Assembly: GCA_000378025.1 (NCBI GenBank)
Contig: KB899087.1
Location: 2,852,001 to 2,916,000 of the forward strand
From: Xanthobacteraceae bacterium 501b
Lineage (GTDB): Bacteria > Pseudomonadota > Alphaproteobacteria > Rhizobiales > Xanthobacteraceae
Direction of reading: 5' to 3'
Length of the DNA: 64,000 nucleotides
The notes under the pieces were generated by a model. It did no database searches, was not told the origin of the DNA, and was given only the letters and a program-made list of their open reading frames with translations. Shown piece after piece: positions 1 through 9,322 of the stretch; position 1 is the stretch's first letter; every line of letters starts with the position of its first letter. Made by a program: the position numbers and the translations under genes.

Positions 1-1458
1 GTCCACCTTGCCGGTCCAGCCGCCACCCAGCGCCTTGTTGAGCGCGACATAGTCGGTGGCGATGGCCACCCGACTGGTGAGGAGCGTGTCGTCAGCGGAA
101 TAGGCCGAACGTTCGGCGACCAGCACGTCGAGGAAGCTCGACGAGCCGCTCTGGTAGAGCACGCGGGCAAGCTCCACGGCCTGCCTGTAGGACGCGGCGG
201 AGGCGCTGAGGCTGCGATATTTGATGCGCTCCTGCTGAAGGGAGACGCTGGCATTCTCCACATCCTGCAGGGCGCTTAGCACGGCGGCATGATAGGTGAG
301 GAAATACTCGTCGCGCTGGGCCTGGGCGAAGTCCACCGCCGCCTTCAGCTGCCCGGCGTTGAAGATCGGGATGCTGACGCTCGGTCCGAAGCTCCAGCTG
401 ACCGATGAACTCTTGGCGAGATCGCCAACCTTGGCGGCCGAGGTCGTGACCTCGCCGACGAGGCTCACATCGGGGTAGCGCGCGGCCTCGGCCTGGCCGA
501 TCTTGGCCGTGTACTGGGCGTATTGGCGCTCGGCGAGGCGCACATCGGGGCGCGAGAGCAGCACATTGGCCGGCACGCCGCGCGGGATCGCCTTGACCGG
601 CGTCGGGATCGGGGCGCTGCGCTTCATGGTTTCGTTCAGCGCGCTCGGCGGCTGGCCGAGCAGGATGGCCAGCTGATGAACGGTCTGCTGGTAGTTCGAT
701 TCCAGTTCGGGAATATTGGCCTCGGTGCTCGCCGCCTGCCCTTCCGCATTGGCGACATCGACGGCGGAAGCCGAGCCCGCCTGCAGCTTGGTGCGGGTCA
801 AGGCGGCGGTCTCGCGCTGGGAGACGGCGGTACGCCGCGCCAGCGCCGCCCGCGCCTGATAGCCGCGCGCCTCGACATAATAGGTCGCCACGTCGCCGAT
901 CAGGGTGAGCAGCGTGTTGCGCAGCGTCTCCTCGGCGGCATCCAGCCCATAGGTCGCCGCCTCGGCCGCGCGGCGGTTCTCGCCGAACAGGTCAAGCTCC
1001 CAGCTGGCATTGGAGCCGAGGGTGAAGGTGTCGAACGGGCCGGAAACCGTCACATCGCCGCTACTGGAAACGTTGCTGCCATTGTCGGCCCGGCTATAGC
1101 TGCCCGAGCCGGCAACGGTGGGAGCCAGCGCGCCGATCGCCTGCTGCCGGGTGGCGCGGGCCTGGCGCACCCGCGCCTTGGCGGTGGCGACATCGAGATT
1201 GCCGGCGACCGCCTCGTCGACCAGCCGGTTCAGCGTCGGATCGCCAAGCCGCTTCCACCAGTCCGCAAGCTCCGGTGGGCGGTTGTCCGCCTCCTCGCCA
1301 GTGACGGTCACGGACGGTGATGCCTTGCCCCAGCTGGCGGGCAGTTGGAAGCCGGGGGCGCGATAGTCAGGCCCGACGGCGCAGCCCCCGAGCAGAGCGG
1401 CGAGAAGGAGCGCACCCGCGAGGCGCGGTGCCGCTACAGGGAGGGAGCGGCACTTCAT
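1..1458 (-). CDS. RND efflux outer-membrane factor (NodT family), 3' end cut by window
   Basis: This is the outer-membrane channel of a tripartite RND multidrug pump, and it would join the inner-membrane pump and periplasmic adaptor encoded just upstream. The reading frame is open from the ATG at 1458 to the window edge (486 codons), so the C-terminus is missing. The N-terminus is a lipoprotein signal with an LLGGC lipobox (Cys26) followed by VGPDY, typical of the OprM/NodT family. The two OEP repeats are visible as alanine- and glutamine-rich helical stretches. It is the third gene of the operon, 61 bp after the pump gene. The family call is firm; the drug range cannot be read from sequence. 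Confidence 0.93.
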   Translation of the reverse strand, partial: MKCRSLPVAAPRLAGALLLAALLGGCAVGPDYRAPGFQLPASWGKASPSVTVTGEEADNRPPELADWWKRLGDPTLNRLVDEAVAGNLDVATAKARVRQARATRQQAIGALAPTVAGSGSYSRADNGSNVSSSGDVTVSGPFDTFTLGSNASWELDLFGENRRAAEAATYGLDAAEETLRNTLLTLIGDVATYYVEARGYQARAALARRTAVSQRETAALTRTKLQAGSASAVDVANAEGQAASTEANIPELESNYQQTVHQLAILLGQPPSALNETMKRSAPIPTPVKAIPRGVPANVLLSRPDVRLAERQYAQYTAKIGQAEAARYPDVSLVGEVTTSAAKVGDLAKSSSVSWSFGPSVSIPIFNAGQLKAAVDFAQAQRDEYFLTYHAAVLSALQDVENASVSLQQERIKYRSLSASAASYRQAVELARVLYQSGSSSFLDVLVAERSAYSADDTLLTSRVAIATDYVALNKALGGGWTGKVD

Positions 1459-1519
1459 GGGCAGGAAGGACATCGATGCACCTGACCGGCGAATGAGGGG
1501 CGTGGCGGGGCGGCGGGGA

Positions 1520-4500
1520 TCAGGCAGAAGGAGCATCGTGAGCCTCCCCGGCCGGACGGGCCGGCGCGGATGTCGGCGTCGCTTCCTCCGTTTCCGGCGC
1601 CTTGCCGGGAAAGACCCGGCGCACGACGACGAAGAGCAGCGGCACGAAGAACACGCCGAGCACGGTGGCGGCGATCATGCCGCCCATGACACCGATGCCG
1701 ATGGCGTTCTGCGCGCCCGAGCCGGCGCCGCTGGCGATCGCAAGCGGGGTGACGCCCAGAATGAAGGCGAAGGAGGTCATCAGGATCGGGCGCAGCCGCT
1801 GGCGCGCCGCGTCGAGCGTCGCCTCGACGAGGCCCATGCCATGCGCCTGCCGTTCAAGGGCAAATTCGACGATGAGGATCGCGTTCTTCGCCGCGAGACC
1901 AATGGTGGTGAGCAGCCCAACCTTGAAATAGACGTCGTTGCTCTGACCGAACAGGGATGCTGCCAGCAGGGCGCCGAAGATCCCGATCGGCACCGACAGC
2001 AGCACCGCGAAAGGGATCGACCAGCTCTCATAGAGCGCGGCAAGGCAGAGAAAGATGACCAGCACCGAGATCGCGTAGAGCGCTGTCGCCTGGTTGGAGG
2101 AGAGCCGCTCCTGATGCGAGAGGCCGGTCCATTCATGGTCGTAGCCCGGCGGCAGTTGGGCGATGAGGCTATCGATCGCGTCCATCGCCACGCCGGAGGA
2201 CACGCCCGGCGCCGCCTGCCCCTGGATTTCCACCGCCGAAGCGCCGTTGAAGCGCTCCAGCCGCGGCGAGCCATATGTCCAGCGTGTCGAGGCGAAAGCC
2301 GAGAAGGGCACCATGGCGCCCCCGGAATTGCGCACCTCCCATTTGGCGAGGTCTTCCGGCTGCATGCGGAAATCCGCCGCCGACTGGAGATAGACCTTCT
2401 TCACCCGGCCGCGGTCGAGGAAGTCGTTGACATAGTCGCTGCCCCAGGCGGAGGAGAGCGTGTCGTTGATGTCGGCGAGGGAAACGCCGAGAGCGCTCGC
2501 CTTCTCCTGGTCGATGTCGACAACGAGTTGCGGCTCGTCTTCCAGCCCGTTCGGGCGGGTTGCGATGAGCCGACGGTCCTGCGCCGCCATGCCAAGAAGC
2601 TGGTTGCGGGCCGCTATCAGCTTCTCATGGCCGGCACCGGTAACGTCCTGAAGATAGAAGCTGAAGCCGCCGGAATTGCCCATTCCCTGGATCGCTGGCG
2701 GCATGAGGGTGAAGACCATGGCGTCGCGCGCGTGCAGCGCCGCCATCGCCCGGCCGGCAACCGCGCTGGCGGAAACTGCTGGGGATTTGCGCTCGTCGAA
2801 GGGGCGCAGCTGCACGAAGGCGATGCCAAGGTTCTGCCCCTGTCCGCTGAAGCCGAAGCCGTTGACGGTGAACACACCCTGGACGGCATCCTTCTCATCC
2901 TCGAGGAAGTGGGCCCGGACCTTGTCGAGCTCCTGCTCGGTGCGGTCGGCAGTGGCGCCGGCCGGCAACTGCACCATGGTGATGAGCATGCCCTGGTCCT
3001 CCTCCGGCAAAAAGGAGGAGGGCAGCCGGGCGAACATCCAGCCCATGCCGAGGGCGAGGGCGAGGAACACCACGAGAAAGCGGCCCGAGCGCGCCAGTAT
3101 GCCGGCGGTCCCGCTGCGGTAGGCGTTGGTGGTGCGGTCGAAATTGCGGTTGAACCAGCCGAACACGCCACGGCTCTTGGCGTGCTCCTTCGGCGGCTTG
3201 AGCAGGGTCGCGCACAGGGCGGGGGTCAGGACAAGCGCCACCACCACGGACAGTACCATGGCCGAGACGATGGTCACGGAGAACTGGCGATAGATCACGC
3301 CGACAGAGCCGCCGAAGAAGGCCATCGGGATGAATACGGCCGAGAGCACGGTGGCGATGCCGACCAGCGCGCCGGTGATCTCGCCCATGGATTTGCGGGT
3401 CGCCTCCTTCGGCGAGAGCCCTTCCTCCTCCATCACGCGCTCGACATTCTCGACCACGACGATGGCGTCGTCGACCAGCAGGCCGATGGCCAGCACCATC
3501 GCGAACATGGTCAGCGTGTTGATGGAATAGCCGAACAGCGCCAGCACGCCGAAGGTGCCGAGCAGCACCACCGGCACGGCGAGCGAAGGGATAAGCGTTG
3601 CGCGAAAGTTCTGCAGGAAGACGAACATTACCACGAAGACGAGGACGATCGCCTCGAACAGCGTGCGCACCACCTCCTCGATGGAGAGCAGCACAAAGGG
3701 CGTGGTGTCGTAGGGATAGACGACCTCCACCCCTTCCGGGAAGGTCGGCTTCATCCGTTCAATGGCGGCCTTGACCTTCTCCGCCGTGTCGATGGCATTG
3801 GCACCCGTGCCCAGATTGATGGCAAGCCCGCCCGCCGCCATGCCGTTGTAGCGGGAGGAGGTGGTGTAGGTCTCCGCGCCGAGTTCCACCGTCGCCACAT
3901 CGTTGACCCGCACCAGCGAGCCGTCCGTGGTGCTCTTGAGGATGATGTTGCGGAACTGCTCGGGCGTTTGCAGCCGCGAGCGCGCCGTGACCGTGGCGTT
4001 GAGTTGCTGGCCCTGCCGCGCCGGCAGGCCGCCGAGCTGGCCGGCGGAAACCTGCGTGTTCTGCGCCTCGATGGCGCTTGCCACGTCGCTCGGCATCAAC
4101 TGGTACTTGGAGAGCTTTTCGGGGTCGAGCCATATGCGCATCGCATAGGAGGAGCCGAACAGCGTGGTGGAGCCCACGCCCTCAATGCGCCGCAGCGTGT
4201 CGTTGAGGGTGGAATCGATATAATCGGACACATCGGTCGACGACATCTGCCCATCGGTCGAGACGAAACCGATGACCATCAGGAAGCCGTCCGAGGCCTT
4301 GTCGACCGAGATGCCATTCGTCTGCACCACGCTCGGCAATTGCGGGGTGACGAGCTGCAGCTTGTTCTGCACCTGCATCTGCGCGATGTCGGGATCGGCA
4401 GCGTTGGTGAAGGTCAGCGTGATCGTCGACTGCCCGGTCGAGAGCGAGGTCGCCGACATGTAGTCGAGATTGTCGATGCCGGTCAGGCCCTGCTCGATGA

Positions 4501-4690
4501 CCTTGGTCACCGAATTCTCCACGGTCTGGGCATCGGCGCCGGGATAGGAGGCCGTGACACTAACCGTCGGCGGAGCGATCTGCGGGTACTGCGCGATGGG
4601 CAGGGTGTTCAGCGCCAGCAGGCCGCCGAGCATGATCAGCAGCGCGAGAACCCAGGCGAAGACCGGGCGGTCGATGAAGAAACGGGACAT
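1520..4690 (-). CDS. RND multidrug efflux permease (HAE1/AcrB family)
   Basis: This 1056-residue proton-driven inner-membrane pump exports drugs and other amphiphiles from the periplasm or membrane. The length matches AcrB/MexB. The N-terminus ([14 protein letters not shown]) is the classic first membrane helix of the family. The proton-relay pair Asp407-Asp408 lies in the fourth helix ([16 protein letters not shown]), at the same numbers as in AcrB. The porter-domain pattern [11 protein letters not shown] is also present. It lies 9 bp after the adaptor gene in an adaptor-pump-outer factor operon. Repression by the divergent TetR gene is inferred. A very long open frame on the other strand across this gene is a codon-bias shadow. 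Confidence 0.96.
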   Translation of the reverse strand: MSRFFIDRPVFAWVLALLIMLGGLLALNTLPIAQYPQIAPPTVSVTASYPGADAQTVENSVTKVIEQGLTGIDNLDYMSATSLSTGQSTITLTFTNAADPDIAQMQVQNKLQLVTPQLPSVVQTNGISVDKASDGFLMVIGFVSTDGQMSSTDVSDYIDSTLNDTLRRIEGVGSTTLFGSSYAMRIWLDPEKLSKYQLMPSDVASAIEAQNTQVSAGQLGGLPARQGQQLNATVTARSRLQTPEQFRNIILKSTTDGSLVRVNDVATVELGAETYTTSSRYNGMAAGGLAINLGTGANAIDTAEKVKAAIERMKPTFPEGVEVVYPYDTTPFVLLSIEEVVRTLFEAIVLVFVVMFVFLQNFRATLIPSLAVPVVLLGTFGVLALFGYSINTLTMFAMVLAIGLLVDDAIVVVENVERVMEEEGLSPKEATRKSMGEITGALVGIATVLSAVFIPMAFFGGSVGVIYRQFSVTIVSAMVLSVVVALVLTPALCATLLKPPKEHAKSRGVFGWFNRNFDRTTNAYRSGTAGILARSGRFLVVFLALALGMGWMFARLPSSFLPEEDQGMLITMVQLPAGATADRTEQELDKVRAHFLEDEKDAVQGVFTVNGFGFSGQGQNLGIAFVQLRPFDERKSPAVSASAVAGRAMAALHARDAMVFTLMPPAIQGMGNSGGFSFYLQDVTGAGHEKLIAARNQLLGMAAQDRRLIATRPNGLEDEPQLVVDIDQEKASALGVSLADINDTLSSAWGSDYVNDFLDRGRVKKVYLQSAADFRMQPEDLAKWEVRNSGGAMVPFSAFASTRWTYGSPRLERFNGASAVEIQGQAAPGVSSGVAMDAIDSLIAQLPPGYDHEWTGLSHQERLSSNQATALYAISVLVIFLCLAALYESWSIPFAVLLSVPIGIFGALLAASLFGQSNDVYFKVGLLTTIGLAAKNAILIVEFALERQAHGMGLVEATLDAARQRLRPILMTSFAFILGVTPLAIASGAGSGAQNAIGIGVMGGMIAATVLGVFFVPLLFVVVRRVFPGKAPETEEATPTSAPARPAGEAHDAPSA

Positions 4691-4699
4691 GAACGCGCC

Positions 4700-5968
4700 T
4701 CAGTTCGACGTGGCTGTCGGAGACCCGGCGGACGCGCCGGCCATGGCCTGACTGCCGGCGGGAACAGGCGCGGTGCTCTGCTGGCCACGCTCGCGCACTT
4801 CGCCGGTGGTCTCGTCCACCACGACGTCGACGGGAGTGACGTCCTGGCCCGGGCGGGCGAACTGGCTGCCCTCGACAATGACGCGGTCGCCATCCGTGAT
4901 ACCGCCATCGACCAGCCAGCTGTTGCCGACGCTGCGCGACACGGTGAGTACCCGCTGCTCGACTTTGTTGTCGGCATTGACGACGAGCGCCACCGGCTCG
5001 CCCTTGGTGTTGCGCGTCACCCCGCGCTGGGGAACCAGGAAGCTGTCAGGCGCCACGCCCTCCTCGATGAGGGCGCGCACATACATGCCGGGCAGAAGCA
5101 GCCGGTCCGGGTTGGGAAACTGCGCCCGCACGCCATAGGTGCCGGTGGTCGTGTCGACATAGGCCGAGGTGAATTCCAGCGTGCCGGGATGGGCGTAGGT
5201 TTCGCCATTGTCGAGTTCGAGCCGCACCTGGACCCGGTCGCCGGAAATCTTGATCCGCCCGTCGCGGATCGCTTGGCGCAGGTTCAGCAGGTTCGTGCTC
5301 GACTGGGTGACGTCGACATTGATCGGGTCCAGCGTGCGGATGGTGGTAAGCGCCGTGTCCTGGCTCGCCGTGACCAGTGCTCCGGGGGTCAGGGTCGACT
5401 TGTCGATCCGCCCGCCAATCGGCGCGGTGATGCGGGTGTAGTCGAGATTAATGCGAGCGGTGTCGACATCGGCCTTGGCGGCGGCCACATCGGCCCGGGC
5501 CTGCGCCAGCGAGGCGACGGCGTCGTCGTAATCCTGCTTGCTCACCGCGTTCTGCTTGATGAGCCCTTGATAGCGCTCGACCTTGGACTGGGCGCTCGGC
5601 ACCGCCGCCTCAGCCTTCTGCTGGCTGGCGACCGCGCTGTCATAGGCGGCCTGATAGCTCGCCGGGTCGATCTGGTAGAGCGCGTCGCCCGCCTTGACCT
5701 CCGAGCCTTCCTCGAACAGGCGCGACTTGATGATGCCGCCGACCTGCGGGCGCACCTCGGCAACGAGCGAGGCGGTGGTGCGGCCGGGCATCTCGGCGGT
5801 GATGGCGACGGACTGCGGGCGCACCGTCACCACGCCGACCTGCGGGCGCCCCTGCGCGCCCGGGCCCTGCGGCTGGCCGGCCTCGCGGCCATCGCAACCG
5901 ACGAGCGCGAGAAGCAGGGCGAGAGTGCTGGGAAGAAGCGCCGAACGCGCGGGGCGAAATGACGCCAC
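4700..5968 (-). CDS. RND efflux periplasmic adaptor (AcrA/MexA family)
   Basis: This 422-residue membrane-fusion protein bridges the RND pump and the outer-membrane factor. It starts with GTG at 5968 and has a lipoprotein signal ending in LALVGC (Cys25), so it is probably anchored to the inner membrane by lipid. Following are a lipoyl-like half-motif (GSEVKAGDALYQIDPASY), an alanine-rich coiled hairpin around residues 100-165, the second lipoyl half (ITAPIGGRIDKS), and beta-barrel and membrane-proximal segments. It is the first gene of the efflux operon and diverges from the TetR gene. Both promoters would lie in the roughly 110-bp gap that carries an AT-rich inverted repeat. Confidence 0.95.
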   Translation of the reverse strand: MASFRPARSALLPSTLALLLALVGCDGREAGQPQGPGAQGRPQVGVVTVRPQSVAITAEMPGRTTASLVAEVRPQVGGIIKSRLFEEGSEVKAGDALYQIDPASYQAAYDSAVASQQKAEAAVPSAQSKVERYQGLIKQNAVSKQDYDDAVASLAQARADVAAAKADVDTARINLDYTRITAPIGGRIDKSTLTPGALVTASQDTALTTIRTLDPINVDVTQSSTNLLNLRQAIRDGRIKISGDRVQVRLELDNGETYAHPGTLEFTSAYVDTTTGTYGVRAQFPNPDRLLLPGMYVRALIEEGVAPDSFLVPQRGVTRNTKGEPVALVVNADNKVEQRVLTVSRSVGNSWLVDGGITDGDRVIVEGSQFARPGQDVTPVDVVVDETTGEVRERGQQSTAPVPAGSQAMAGASAGSPTATSN

Positions 5969-5981
5969 AGTGAAAATCCCT

Positions 5982-6008
5982 ATATAGAGTACCGTTGCGT
6001 ATCTATAT
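5982..6008. promoter_or_regulatory. Likely TetR operator between efflux operon and repressor
   Basis: An AT-rich imperfect inverted repeat, ATATAGAgTAC - CGTTGC - GTATCTATAT, has a one-base bulge in the left arm. It lies in the divergent intergenic region, 14 bp upstream of the adaptor start and about 70 bp upstream of the preferred TetR start. Position and symmetry fit an operator for the adjacent TetR-type repressor. That it is bound is inferred. Confidence 0.5.
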
Positions 6009-6076
6009 TATCGAAATTGTTGATCTGTCAATTGGTGCGCTCGGATGGTCGGCCGGGTCCTGGAGGGGAGAGTTTC

Positions 6077-6754
6077 GTGTCACAGGCTGAGGGTGAGGTG
6101 CGGGCGCCGCAGCGCCGTTCCCGGGGACGTCCGAAAACGGCGCCGGACTCCGCCCGGCGCAGGGACATCGTGGCGCAGGCGCTGCAGATCTTTCGTGAGC
6201 TTGGCTATGCGCGGATGACGACCGACACCGTGGCCGCCCGCTGCCAGATCTCCAAGACCACGCTCTACCGGCTGTTCCCCAGCAAGACCGCGCTCATGGC
6301 GGCGATCATCGAGGCTCATACCGAGAGCATGATCGACCTGCCGCACGACTATGACCATCTATCTCTGGCCGAGGCGCTCGACCGCATCTTCTTCAACGAG
6401 ATCGACGACGAGGCTGATCGCGAGCGCTTTGCCTTCCTGCAGTTCCTGTTTCTGGAGGCGGCGGTAAACCCCGAGCTCAAGGAGATTTCCGACAAGTTCG
6501 GCCGCCATGCCGTGCTCGGGCTACTCACCGACTGGATCGACCACCAGCGCTCTCTTGGCCGGGTCGACGTACCGGACTCACACGATGCCGCCTCCATGCT
6601 GATGGACCTCGTGGGGGGATCGATCGCGCTCACCCGCGACGGCCGGATGCAATGGCCCGGCAGCGAGCGGCGCCGCGCCTATGTGCGCGAGTGCATCCGG
6701 GTGTTTCTCGGCGGGGTGGCGACGCGGCCGATGCCGGCCGGCGACGCGCCCTAG
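6077..6754 (+). CDS. TetR/AcrR-family transcriptional regulator of the efflux operon
   Basis: This is a DNA-binding repressor with an N-terminal TetR helix-turn-helix: a basic tail (RRSRGRPKTAPDSARR), then IVAQALQIFRELGYARMTTDTVAARCQISKTTLYRLFPSK. The C-terminal ligand domain resembles the AefR-like TetR type. I prefer the GTG at 6077 because GGAGGGGAG ends 6 bp upstream; an in-frame ATG at 6017 would add 20 residues with no clear ribosome-binding site. It is divergent from the RND operon, the standard arrangement of AcrR/NalC-like local repressors. The inducer is unknown. It ends 15 bp before the convergent LysR gene. Confidence 0.9.
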   Translation: MSQAEGEVRAPQRRSRGRPKTAPDSARRRDIVAQALQIFRELGYARMTTDTVAARCQISKTTLYRLFPSKTALMAAIIEAHTESMIDLPHDYDHLSLAEALDRIFFNEIDDEADRERFAFLQFLFLEAAVNPELKEISDKFGRHAVLGLLTDWIDHQRSLGRVDVPDSHDAASMLMDLVGGSIALTRDGRMQWPGSERRRAYVRECIRVFLGGVATRPMPAGDAP

Positions 6755-6769
6755 AGCCGGGGCGTCCAC

Positions 6770-7690
6770 TCAACGTGAAGCGAGGCCAAGCCCCGCGCAG
6801 GTGGCCTCGCTCTCGCGCGCCAGTTCCTCAAACTGCCCCGCGCGCCCATTGCCGGCGCGCCAGAAATAACCCATGTCGCGACTGGCCGGCCAGCCATCGA
6901 GGGTGAGCAGGGCGATGTCGTCCTCCATCCGGAACTCCGAGCGCGCATAAAGCTCGGGGAACAGCGACATGCCCATGCCCATCACCACCATCTGCCGCAG
7001 CGCGTCGAGGCTGGTGCCCTCATAATCCTCCCGCATGTCCGCGCCGCAGGCCGCAGCAAGCTCACGGGTCCGCTCGAACAGATGGTGCCCGCGCCCGAGC
7101 GTCAGCAGCCGCTCGCCCCGCAGCGCCTGCGGGTCGACATGACCGATGCTGGCGAGTGGATGGTCCTTGGGCACGCCGAGAAAGATCGTCTCGCGGCACA
7201 GCCGCCGGAAGGTGACGGCATGGCCGGAATCCGGCGCTGGCCCCAAGCCGCAGTCGAGCGCGCCGGCAACCACCTCGCGCAGGATCACCGCCGGGCGTTC
7301 CTCCTTGATGTAGATCTGCAGCGCGGGATAGCGGGCATGGAGGGAGGGCAGCAGGTAGGGCAGAAAATAGGGCCCGAAGGTCGGTGCCACACCGAGCCGG
7401 ATCAGCCCGCCGAGATTGCGCGCCCCGCTCGCCGCCACCGCCACAATGTCGTCCAGCGTCAGCAGCACGGCCCGCGCCGCCTCGATCACCCGCCCGCCGA
7501 TGGCGGTGGGCTGCACCCGGCCGGGCGTGCGGTCAAACAGCGTGGCGCCAAGCTGCGCCTCCAGCTGGGCAATCTGCACGGAGAGGGTCGGCTGCGAGAC
7601 ATGGCAGCGCCGCGCCGCCGCGCCGAAATGGCCGGTCTCGGCCAGGGCGACGGCATATTCGAGCTGGCGATGGGTCGGACGGAAGGCCAT
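6770..7690 (-). CDS. OxyR-like LysR-family regulator lacking the peroxidatic cysteine
   Basis: This 306-residue LysR regulator has an N-terminal winged helix (residues 1-60, RQLEYAVALAETGHFGAAARRCHVSQPTLS cut here into its core HFGAAARRCHVSQPTLS) and a C-terminal domain very like OxyR. The segment that in E. coli OxyR reads DGHCLRDQ is RGHHLFER here, so the Cys199 equivalent is His203. Cys208 is also replaced, and the nearest cysteine is Cys215. The downstream GTSLDALRQMV segment is conserved. The intergenic region upstream has a perfect OxyR-type half operator, which suggests autoregulation. Either it senses something other than peroxide or it uses a different cysteine. The LysR/OxyR-type family call is firm; peroxide sensing is doubtful. 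Confidence 0.88.
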   Translation of the reverse strand: MAFRPTHRQLEYAVALAETGHFGAAARRCHVSQPTLSVQIAQLEAQLGATLFDRTPGRVQPTAIGGRVIEAARAVLLTLDDIVAVAASGARNLGGLIRLGVAPTFGPYFLPYLLPSLHARYPALQIYIKEERPAVILREVVAGALDCGLGPAPDSGHAVTFRRLCRETIFLGVPKDHPLASIGHVDPQALRGERLLTLGRGHHLFERTRELAAACGADMREDYEGTSLDALRQMVVMGMGMSLFPELYARSEFRMEDDIALLTLDGWPASRDMGYFWRAGNGRAGQFEELARESEATCAGLGLASR

Positions 7691-7693
7691 GCC

Positions 7694-7740
7694 GATAGTT
7701 CCAATCTATCGATGATATTGAGACTATGCATTGGAACTAT
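7694..7740. promoter_or_regulatory. OxyR-type operator and inverted repeat upstream of the LysR gene
   Basis: GATAG-N7-CTATC (7694-7710) is a perfect match to the OxyR half-operator pattern ATAGnTnnnAnCTAT. It is followed at the right spacing by a degenerate second half (ATTG-N7-GCAT). Overlapping it, an 11-bp perfect inverted repeat ATAGTTCCAAT / ATTGGAACTAT spans 7695-7705 and 7730-7740. The site begins 4 bp upstream of the regulator's start codon and lies between it and the divergent YdcH-like gene, as expected for autoregulation. Binding is inferred. Confidence 0.6.
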
Positions 7741-7783
7741 GATGGCGTCCACGTCATCTTGCCCTCATTGAAAGGAGGGTGAC

Positions 7784-8020
7784 GTGGACCAGTTCCTCAA
7801 ATCACTGACCACCCGCAGCCAGATGCTGGATGTCGAACTCGCGGCCGAACGCCGGCGCGAAAAGCCCGACGGCGAGCGCCTGATGGCGCTCAGGCGCATC
7901 AAGCGCCAGTTGCTGGCGCAGATCGAGTATCTCCGCCGCGAGGGCCGCGAGAGGGCCGAGGTGAGGGTCTCGCGTCGGCCAGGGCGGTTCACCGATCTAA
8001 GCCTCCCGCCGCTGCGCTGA
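7784..8020 (+). CDS. YdcH/DUF465-family small protein
   Basis: This 78-residue, highly charged, helical protein matches the YdcH (DUF465) family; the function of the family is not established. The pattern is a short coiled-coil with MALRRIKRQLLAQIEYLRRE near the middle. It starts with GTG at 7784, supported by a strong AAAGGAGGG 4 bp upstream. The C-terminal 20 residues are basic and then proline-rich. It is divergent from the OxyR-like gene and 187 bp upstream of the TerC gene. The gene is likely real; no specific role can be assigned. Confidence 0.72.
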   Translation: MDQFLKSLTTRSQMLDVELAAERRREKPDGERLMALRRIKRQLLAQIEYLRREGRERAEVRVSRRPGRFTDLSLPPLR

Positions 8021-8207
8021 GCGCCACGTCGCCGCCTTAACCCCTTCCAGCCGAGGCCCGGGTCCCTCTGACGGCAGCGCGCCGCCATGTCGGTCCTCCC
8101 CCTACCCGCACTCCCCAGCGCATGTTCGCACGGACGACCTACGGCGCCTTCCCGGCGCCGTGGGCCGGCGTGCCGGCGTGTGTCTTGGGGGCTGAACCGA
8201 GGACCCG

Positions 8208-9194
8208 ATGGACACATTGATAACGCTGATCACCGCCGACATCGTCGGCACGCCCGCCTGGCTCTGGCTGAGCTTTCTCGCCATCGTCTTCATCCTGCTC
8301 GCCTTCGATCTCGGCGTGCTGAACAAGGGCGACAAGGAACTCGGTATCGGCGAAAGCCTCCGGCTCTCGCTGTTCTATATCTTCGTCGCCGTGCTGTTCG
8401 GCGGCTGGGTCTGGTACTCGCGAGGGGCCGACGCCAGCATGCAGTACTTCACCGGCTATGCGATCGAGAAGGCGCTCTCGATCGACAATGTCTTCGTCAT
8501 CTCGCTGATCTTCAGCTACTTCGCCATTCCCCGCATCTACCAGTACCGCGCGCTCGTCTGGGGCATCATCGCGGTGCTGGTGCTGCGCGGCCTCATGATC
8601 GGCGTCGGCGCCGCGCTGGTGCAGGAATATGACTGGGTGCTGCTGCTATTCGGCGCCTTCCTCGTCGCGACCGGCATCAAGATGCTGATCGTCAAGGAGG
8701 GCGAGCAGGACATCTCCAAGAACCCGGTGGTGCGCCTGCTCTCGCGGGTGCTGCGGGTGACGCCGCAGCTGCATGGCCAGCGCTTCATCGTGCGCCAGCC
8801 GCACCCGGTGACGGGCAAGTTGGTGCTCTGGGTGACGCCGCTTTTCCTGGCGCTGGTCGTCATCAACATTGCCGACCTGGTCTTCGCGGTCGACTCGGTG
8901 CCGGCGATCTTCGCCATCACCACCGACACCTACATCGTCTTCACCGCCAACATCATGGCGATCCTTGGCCTGCGCGCCCTCTACTTCGCACTCGCCGCCA
9001 TGGTGCACCGCTTCGAGTACCTGAAATACGCCCTGGCGCTCGTGCTGGTGTTCATAGGCGGCAAGATCTTCTGGAACTACTTCTACGGCAAGCTCGACCC
9101 GGCGGTCTCGCTTTCGGTCACTTTGGCGATGATCGCCGGTGGCGTTGTCTTCTCGCTGTGGAAGACCCGCAAGACCGGGCTTGGCGCCCATTGA
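8208..9194 (+). CDS. TerC/Alx-family integral membrane protein
   Basis: This 328-residue polytopic inner-membrane protein belongs to the TerC family. Characterised members (Alx, MeeF/MeeY-type) export manganese, including loading of secreted metalloproteins. Family hallmarks include FDLGVLNKGDKE near the N-terminus, AIEKALSIDNVFVISLIF, and DLVFAVDSVPAIFAIT, whose acidic residues lie in membrane helices. About eight to nine hydrophobic segments are visible. The 187-bp upstream region is GC-rich with a 7-bp-stem hairpin at 8142-8160, but I could not find the conserved core of a manganese (yybP-ykoY) riboswitch. A strong terminator follows. Metal specificity is inferred from the family. Confidence 0.9.
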   Translation: MDTLITLITADIVGTPAWLWLSFLAIVFILLAFDLGVLNKGDKELGIGESLRLSLFYIFVAVLFGGWVWYSRGADASMQYFTGYAIEKALSIDNVFVISLIFSYFAIPRIYQYRALVWGIIAVLVLRGLMIGVGAALVQEYDWVLLLFGAFLVATGIKMLIVKEGEQDISKNPVVRLLSRVLRVTPQLHGQRFIVRQPHPVTGKLVLWVTPLFLALVVINIADLVFAVDSVPAIFAITTDTYIVFTANIMAILGLRALYFALAAMVHRFEYLKYALALVLVFIGGKIFWNYFYGKLDPAVSLSVTLAMIAGGVVFSLWKTRKTGLGAH

Positions 9195-9200
9195 TCCCAA

Positions 9201-9225
9201 GGCCGGCGCCACGGCGCCGGCCTTT
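9201..9225 (+). terminator. Rho-independent-like terminator after the TerC gene
   Basis: A perfect 10-bp GC stem (GGCCGGCGCC / GGCGCCGGCC) with a 2-base gap is followed by TTT, beginning 6 bp after the TerC stop. The T-tract is short, as is usual in GC-rich genomes. Confidence 0.65.
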
Positions 9226-9322
9226 CCCCTGAAGCCTTCAAGGGCCGGGCCGGCCGCCGCGCAGAGCGGTGCCGCGCCCGGCTCTCGCCTGTCCGCCACG
9301 TGCCATCCACCGAGGGAACCCC

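Noticed and set aside
1457..5962. A 1501-codon open frame on the plus strand, antisense to the RND pump and adaptor genes
   Set aside because: Its composition is Arg/Gly/His-rich without any domain, and it exactly shadows two well-conserved genes. Long antisense frames are expected in GC-rich DNA.
8021..8207. Possible manganese (yybP-ykoY) riboswitch before the TerC gene
   Set aside because: The gene family and a structured leader fit, and CTGAACCGAGGACC before the start is suggestive. The conserved 5' core (GGGGAGTAG-like) is absent from the stretch; only GC-rich hairpins are seen.
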